A stretch of DNA of 64,000 nt from Rhypophila decipiens (taxonomy: Eukaryota; Ascomycota; Sordariomycetes; Sordariales; Naviculisporaceae): contig MU858087.1 of NCBI GenBank assembly GCA_033297075.1, forward strand, positions 62,001-126,000, read 5' to 3'. The notes below the pieces were generated by a model. The model searched no databases. It worked only from the letters and a program-made list of their open reading frames with translations, and was not told the origin of the DNA. Each line of letters starts with the position of its first letter. Position 1 is the stretch's first letter. Both the position numbers and the translations under genes were made by a program. Shown piece by piece: positions 57,475-64,000 of this stretch.

Positions 57475-60374
57475 ATGGCGCAAGACAGCGACTTGTCCAA
57501 GTCTGCCGATAAGGGCAAGGGGAAGGCGGTGGATACCGATCCCAAGGGTGACGACGTTCAAAAGGACAAGGAGGGTAATGTCGTGCCCAATGGAAAGAAG
57601 GACGACAAGGCAGATGGTTTGTTTGCTTCCCTTGTCCGGACCTTGATTCTCGGCCGTCTTCGCCTCTGCTAACCAGACATGTAGCATCAGAAGAGCTCAG
57701 TGAAGAGGACCAGCAGCTGAAGAATGAGCTTGACATGCTCGTGGAACGGTTGACTGTACGCTTCCTTTCTACGCCCGCTGGATCTGCCACCTAGCTGACC
57801 AAATATAGGAATCCGATGTGTCCCTCTACAAGCCGGCCCTCGAGGCCATGAAAAACTTGATCAAAACGTCGACGTCGTCAATGACCGCAGTACCCAAACC
57901 TCTAAAGTTCCTCCGTCCACACTACGAAACGATGACCAAACTCTTCATGGAATGGCCGGCCGGCGACCATAAGACATCCCTGGCCGATGTGCTATCGGTC
58001 ATTGGCATGACCTTTTCTGATGAAGACCGGCAGGACACCCTCAACTATCGCCTTTTCGCACCCACGTCGGATATTGGATCTTGGGGTCACGAGTACGTCA
58101 GGCACTTGGCTCTCGAAATCGGAGAGGTGTATGCCAAGCGCATTGCTGCAGATGAACCAGTAAAGGAATTGCTGGATCTGGCCTTGATTCTAGTGCCCTT
58201 GTTCCTCAAGAGCAACGCCGAGGCTGATGCCGTGGACCTAATGAGTGAGCTAGAGATCATCGACGAGCTGCCCCAATTTGTCGACGAGAACACATATGCC
58301 CGAGTCTGCCTGTACATGGTCTCCATGGTCAACCTCCTGACCTACCCCGACAACGAGCAGTTCCTTCGCGTCGCACATGACATCTACAAGAAATACAATC
58401 AGCAAACGCAGGCCATGGTTCTCGCAATCCGTCTCAACGACATGGATCTCATCAGCAGAGACTTTGACGACGCCAAAGATCCCGCACTGAAGAAACAGCT
58501 CGCGTTCCTTATTGCACGCCAAAGGATATGGTTGGACCACCCCAGAGATGGTCCCGAGGACGACGACGAAATCATGGAGAGTTTGAGCAGCGTCAAGCTC
58601 CCAGAGCATTTCAAAGCTCTCGGCAAGGAGCTCAACATCCTAGAACCCAAGACAACCGAGGACATCTACAAGAGCCACCTGGAGAGCAGCCGTGTTGCCG
58701 GCATGACCAACTTCGATTCCGCCAGGCATAACTTGGCAGCTGCCTTTGTGAATGCTTTTGTCAATGCGGGCTTTGGCAATGACAAGATGATGCTGGTGGA
58801 GAAGGACAAGGAGTCGTGGGTCTGGAAGACAAAGGACGAGGGCATGATGTCGACTGTGGCTTCCATGGGAACCCTCCTTCTCTGGGATGTCGAAAGTGGC
58901 TTGGATCAGATTGACAAGTACACATACTTGGAAGAAGAACAGATCCAGGCAGGTGCCTACTTGGCTATCGGCATCATGAACTCAGGTGTACGGATTGATT
59001 CCGAGCCAGCAATGGCTCTTCTCGCTGATTCCGATAAGCTCAATCACAAGAATCCATTGATCCGGGTTGCCTGCATCATGGGCTTGGGTCTGTCCTACGC
59101 TGGCTCGAATAAAGAAGAGATTCTCATGCATCTTTTACCCATCATTACCGACACAACCCAGGAGATGCGCATTTCGGCCATGGCTGCACTGAGCTGCGGC
59201 ATGATCTTCGTGGGATCGTCCCACCCAGAAGTTAGCGAGGCGATCATCAACACTCTGTTGGACGAAGACCGAAGGAGCCAACTCACTGACAAATGGACTC
59301 GCTTCCTTGCCTTGGGACTGGGTCTCTTGTTCTTCGGGCGCCAGGAGGAAGTTGACGTCATCCTTGAGACCCTCAAGGCGGTTGATCACCCAATGGCAAA
59401 GCCGACTACCGTGCTTGCATCCATCTGTGCCTGGGCCGGCACTGGTGCCGTCCTCAAGATCCAGGAGCTCCTCCATATCTGCAACGAACACATTGAAGAA
59501 TCGGAAGAGAAGAAGGGCGATGAGCTTCTGCAGGCGTATGCAGTCCTCGGAATCGGACTCATCGCTATGGGTGAGGACGTAGGTCAAGAGATGGTATTGC
59601 GCCAATTTGGGCATTTGATGCACTATGGTGAGCCCAACATCCGGCGCGCAGTGCCCCTGGCTATGGGCCTTGTCAGCCCCAGCAACCCCCAGATGAAGGT
59701 CTACGACACTCTCTCCCGATACAGCCACGACAATGACAACGAGGTGGCGCTGAATGCCATCTTCGCCATGGGTCTCCTGGGTGCCGGCACCAACAACGCG
59801 AGACTGGCACAGTTGCTCCGCCAGCTGGCGAGCTACTACCATCGTGACCAGGAATCCCTCTTCATGGTCCGCATCGCCCAGGGACTCTTGCACATGGGCA
59901 AGGGCACCCTTTCCATCAGCCCTTTCCACACGGACCGCCAGATCCTCTCGCGGGTTTCTGCCGCCGGCCTGCTTACAGTGCTTGTGGCCATGATCGACGC
60001 CAAGCAGTTCATCACTTCCAACTCGCACTATCTCCTCTACTACCTCGTCACGGCGATGCATCCTCGCTTCCTCGTGACCCTGGATGAGAACCTGAAGCCA
60101 TTGACGGTCAACGTCAGAGTCGGCCAAGCTGTCGACGTGGTTGGCCAAGCGGGTCGGCCCAAGACGATCACGGGCTGGCAGACGCAGAGCACACCGGTAC
60201 TTCTGGCTCACGGCGAACGCGCAGAGCTCGAGGATGAGGAGTACATCAGCCTAAGCAGCACTCTGGAGGGTCTAGTCATCCTCAAAAAGGTACGTCATGC
60301 AAAGCGATATTATGGAAACTTGGGATCAAAGACTAACATATAATTAGAATCCCGACTGGGAAGGCGGCAAATAA
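57475..60374 (+). CDS. RPN1: 26S proteasome regulatory subunit Rpn1
   Basis: Largest-class non-ATPase subunit of the 19S base; it binds ubiquitin, ubiquitin-like shuttle proteins and the deubiquitinase Ubp6. Exons are 57475-57616, 57685-57755, 57809-60289 and 60348-60374, giving 906 residues. The N-terminus is a Lys/Asp-rich disordered leader, followed by SEEDQQLKNELDMLVERLTE and the helical N-domain (LYKPALEAMKNLIKTSTSSM). From about residue 430, proteasome/cyclosome repeats form the toroid, seen as recurring small-residue-rich helices (GLGLSYAGSNKEE, LSCGMIFVGSSHPEV, ALGLGLLFFGRQEEV, PLAMGLVSPSNPQM, IFAMGLLGAGTNNAR). The final 27-nt exon gives NPDWEGGK. Without it the frame would run on into a non-conserved tail. 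Length and motifs are normal. Confidence 0.96.
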
Positions 60375-60977
60375 GACCCATCCAAGGTATAGAGGCGGCG
60401 TGTAGATGGGTTCAAAGCGGACAATAAAGCGTGTATTGATAGAGTTATTTAGGCCTATTAAAGGAAGGAACTACAATGCTATCAGTTTTTGTAACATGGG
60501 TCGGTGAGCATCACTGGTTACACATTCCGTCGCAGGGCCATGATGTCGCAGAGATTAGACGGATCAAGGGCGACGACAATATCGCAACATCGCCGATGCC
60601 TTCACCAAGGTAGACCCCAACAAGGCGCTGGAAAGATTCGTCGATAACAACCAAGTCACGATCAGACTTGACAGCTGGGTATCCCGCTAGAGATGCGGAG
60701 CAGAAAAACGGGTATGAGCACGATGGGCATTAAGTCCCATTGTAATTCGAATGGGCCCTTGGTGAGCATCAGGATTGAAATGATACACACTTATTACACT
60801 CACCATAAAGACTAGCGAAACAGTCGTCGACTAATATATAGTTTAATTATGGTCTATCTCATATCGCCGCACAACCAGGGTTTTCATCATCTTTCTTGCC
60901 GGCATATCTTCTCCAGTCCTCGGTATCGAGGTCACGAAACAATACAATTTGAACATGATTTCTTGGGTAGCTGTCGA
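60375..60977. other. convergent intergenic region
   Basis: About 600 bases between the 3' ends of RPN1 and the conserved hypothetical gene. No gene or notable repeat was found. Confidence 0.45.
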
Positions 60978-63191
60978 TCAGCGATTTCCATCTTGATGAG
61001 AGCTCGGAGGTTCTTCTTCGGATTCGTCATTGGCCAAACTCTGGCGCCTTCCATGGTACTACAGATAATACGTTAGACCCAAAGACACAAAACTATGAAA
61101 CGGAAGCAAAAAGTCCACCGAATCGAGAAACCAAAACGTTGACATGGGAATCTGATGAAATGTTGACCGACGGACTTACCACGCAGACTCCTTTTCCCCC
61201 CGACTTGTTCTTGGGATGGGCTGGGCAGATGGGACTGCTCGGCAGATGCTCAGGTATGTCAAACGCGAATAGGGCCGCCTTGGGAAACGGGTCTCGAAAG
61301 GTGGAAGTCATGTTTCTCGACGAGCGCTGAGTTGGTGAGGACTGTCCGTGTCCATGGTGATCAAAAGGTGAATAGGCTGCCCCACTTCTGGCTCTTCTTC
61401 TCCGATCTCCCGGGCTCTGCGTGGGTGGCATCGATTCTTCTTGTTGGCGTCCCGTTGTGTTCTTTTGTTTCGAACTCCTACCGCGACGTTTACTGTCCTC
61501 CGCAGCTTCACTGCCACTCTCGGTAGTGTTTTCGACATCTTGCGAAGGGAAGACGAACTTCTTTCTCGATGTTGGCGGTGTGTCCTACCACTCCCGCTGT
61601 TTCTTCGGCCGCGAGTTGCTGTCGATGACTCTCCTTGATCCAGGGCTTAAGTCTGCAGTTCCCAATCTCGTTGGCCCAGGGCTTACGGGAGTTCTCAATC
61701 TCATTGATACAGGGCTTGCAGTGGCAGGTCTCGATCTTATTGGCGTCATAGGGTGGTTTGTAGAAACCGGGCTTTGGGCACCTCTGTTCATGTCTGCCTG
61801 GCTATTGAGATCAAAAAAGAGGCTCCGGGGCTTGCGGTCGACTGTGTCTTCTTTCAGGGGAGGTGTGTGGATACGTACTGCCTCCTAGCGATATAGTCAG
61901 TTTCTCAAGCTACCATAGACAATACATGGATCGAGAGCCCGACTTTGATCCGGCGACATTCTATTCAGATAAGATACTTACTCTCCCAGGAAACTGCGAA
62001 GCCCATATCTGCGTTGAATCTGCTGGCATTGGCCCTTTGAGTCAGTTAGTCCACAAGTACATTCTGGTATAGAGGGGCACTGAAACTGACTCTGAACAGC
62101 AGATCTTGGTATCATTTTCGACAGAAGATTAGGTGGCATTGCAATAGTCGACGACGTTGCTAAGCTACTGCGACTTCGGATTTTCCGCTTTCGCCATAGA
62201 AGAGAGCGGTCTTTACCGAAAAGAAGGCGGAGACGAGCGGCATTTCCCCTGGAGGCAGCCGCAGCAGCAGCAGCTGGACGGTCATCATCTTTCTCGCGCG
62301 CCACAGCTCGGATCTCCGCCTCTTTCTCTTGACCAGGAATGGATCGTTGTGAAGGGCGCCTCACAGAATCAGCGGAAGGATATCGATTCGTTTCATTTAC
62401 CTTTCCTAATTCCCACCCTGTCTGTTGCTGGTTCTAGCCAGACGTCAGTTCTGATGAAAGTAGAAGCACCAAGATGTGAAAGGCTGTCCTACATCTCTGT
62501 TGCTTTGAGCGTAAATACTTGGCAGTCTCCATGATATTGAGGGAAAGCGATAACGTGTCTTGTGGATGTTATGGCTGCATTTGGCCGCCTGGGACGATTC
62601 ACACATCGATGCCTTGATGTGTGAATCGTCAGGTGAGGCATTGTGGTCGTTGGGTGACAACCACTCGCCCTCATTTCCAAGACGCCCTCGTATAGACGAT
62701 GGCGGTGGGTGTGAGTCGGGATACTGTAATGAGTGAACATGGGCCTCTTCAGACAGAAAGCGACTCTGTGGGGAGAATATGGCGGTTCCAACAGCGAGGG
62801 GTGGATCATCACGGCTTTCTGTCTCCTTGTCACTTCCACTCCCGCTTTCAACGACGGACTTCCTTCTCCATGACTTCTTCCACCCCTTGTATGCGTTGGC
62901 AGGCTGGGGCAGTGACTTGAATTCCCGTTCGGCCCAGTACCCGTCCGGGAACCACACCCACTCAAACCCCTCTTTGGCTGGGCGAGGGGGATCGAGCCCG
63001 GGTGAATGTTTATGATAGGGTGAAGTTGGGCGAAAGGCAGGTCTTGATCGCTTTCGAGAAGGTTTCTTGAATTGATAAAGTCAGATATCAGTTCGTCAAT
63101 CTCCCGAGGATGTGCTTACATCCTTTTCACCGGCACCATCCTCTTGTATGACAGAACGGCATGAAGAGGTCGAGGAAGCACTATGAGCCAT
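60978..63191 (-). CDS. conserved fungal protein of unknown function
   Basis: I recognise no named family. Exons read on the minus strand are 63191-63120, 63065-62493, 62433-62091, 62034-61982, one or more covering 61884 to about 61181, and 61058-60978. The protein begins MAHSASSTSSCR and has a compact aromatic motif KEGFEWVWFPDGYWAER near residue 60. Long Ser/Arg/Pro-rich disordered stretches follow, with short conserved-looking islands: SQFPGREAVRIHTPPL, RSLFFDLNS, FAFDIPEHLPSSPICP and SGGKGVCVYHGRR. The last island spans a splice junction (donor gtaagt at 61179). Between about 61640 and 61600 the reading frame shifts without a convincing intron, so either an unusual splice or a sequencing error is present. 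The 62493 donor is also only moderately supported. No membrane segment or signal peptide is visible. Confidence 0.65.
62593..62630. repeat. perfect 15-bp inverted repeat inside an exon
   Basis: gacgattcacacatc (62593-62607) and its exact complement (62616-62630) are separated by an 8-base loop, gatgcctt. They lie in the second exon of the conserved hypothetical gene and encode residues around DDSHIKASMCESS. Confidence 0.85.
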
Positions 63192-64000
63192 GAAATGCAA
63201 TATTTGGTGCACTGGGGCAACAAAAAATGAGCATAGATCTCAGGAATCCTAAGTCAGAACGTTAGCTGGCCCGCTTGTGATAGAACTGCGTCGTAGCCAG
63301 TGCTGGACTCACAGAGGCCATTCTGAGCCTCGGACGGACGACTGTGGGATTTAGAGTTCGAGAGAACGAAGTTGATACAAGACACGAGTAACTAAGAAGG
63401 GCAAATATGCTTCGACAATGAAGGGCGAGGAATATTGAAAATCGAGGTAATATTCTAGGTCATCACCTAGGTAGGATTTTGGGGAGTGCGAGGTAGGAGA
63501 GAGAACACGATTTCTAGAGGTAGAATCAAAGACTGGCGGCGAAATGCTCGGAAGTCAAAGGACGGGTACTTCCTGTCCACTGCTGTGGGTGGCCGGCTGC
63601 CTTGCTCTTTCCCCGTCCCGTGTCACCCAAACGGCTAGGTATTCGAAGGTCCAACGCTCCAGAGTCGGTAAACTGGAAGGCAGTAACCTGGTAACCTTCT
63701 ATTTCATGAGGTGGATCCACCCCAGACCCTAAAATCCGTAAGGCGAACTGGTGGCCATCAAACACCAGAGTTTTCAAGCCGGTTCTTGGTCACGGAAAAA
63801 AACAAACCTCCAATCTCCCCATTCATAGTCATCATTATGCTGGGAGTACATGGATACAGATTAAGCAAGCAAGTCATACTTTCCTACCCATTAACCCATC
63901 ACCATGGTATCATCCCCATCGAACGCTGGGCCGTCCTGTTCAATAGGGTCAATAGGGACGCCTCTTCCTCTTCCCGCCAACAGTTCTCTTCTGATTTCTG
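63192..64000. other. upstream region of the hypothetical gene, to window end
   Basis: Contains the promoter and leader of the minus-strand hypothetical gene. A minus-strand ATG at about 63321 opens only a three-codon frame before a donor-like gtgagt; spliced on, it meets a stop, so it looks like a short upstream open frame. No other gene is supported up to the window edge. Confidence 0.4.

Noticed and set aside
59135..60211. 358-codon open frame opposite RPN1
   Set aside because: Antisense shadow of the conserved Rpn1 exon, without any recognisable motif.
63315..63325. Alternative start (MAS) for the conserved hypothetical gene
   Set aside because: Joining it across the apparent intron leads to an immediate stop, so the ATG at 63191 was preferred.

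Overview
The window looks like nuclear DNA of a filamentous ascomycete (Pezizomycotina). Genes carry short introns of about 50-100 nt with GTRNGT donors, CTRAC branch sites and YAG acceptors. They encode typical ascomycete housekeeping proteins and are separated by long intergenic stretches. The frequent tacggagta/tactccgta motifs and the protein sequences suggest a eurotiomycete, but I cannot place the genus from sequence alone.

Layout. Positions 1-11454 are gene-poor, with one small inverted-repeat (MITE-like) element near 3.5-3.7 kb. Next come a Zn2Cys6 regulator with a PAS-like C-terminal part (11455-14373, +; its second intron contains an assembly gap), a small nuclear-looking hypothetical protein (17243-18003, -), the mismatch-repair ATPase MLH1 (19858-22251, +), isopentenyl-diphosphate isomerase (23008-23961, +), a GNAT acetyltransferase (25984-27377, +), replication protein A 32 kDa subunit (28097-29054, -) and an EthD-like protein (29972-30760, -). 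A truncated bacterial-type modular polyketide synthase, DH remnant-KR-ACP-TE, follows (32738-35698, +), then a second MITE with a perfect 8-bp target duplication (35738-35922). The right half holds the 2,556-residue Tao3/Pag1/Furry-type morphogenesis scaffold (36299-43969, -), NADPH-cytochrome P450 reductase (47330-49468, +), a two-RRM RNA-binding protein (52505-54475, +), the Rio2 kinase (55078-56455, -), the proteasome subunit Rpn1 (57475-60374, +) and a conserved fungal protein of unknown function (60978-63191, -).

Most genes are core cellular functions: DNA repair and replication (MLH1, RPA2), isoprenoid/sterol metabolism (IDI1, and CPR as electron donor for sterol P450s), polarity (TAO3), ribosome biogenesis (RIO2) and proteolysis (RPN1). 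They are not an operon or cluster and neighbours appear functionally unrelated. The exception is the 30-36 kb interval, where a polyketide synthase fragment of bacterial architecture, an EthD-like gene and a MITE sit among conserved genes. This is the best candidate for horizontally acquired, decaying or re-purposed DNA.

Exon structures were worked out by hand from reading frames, splice signals and family conservation. No database search was run.
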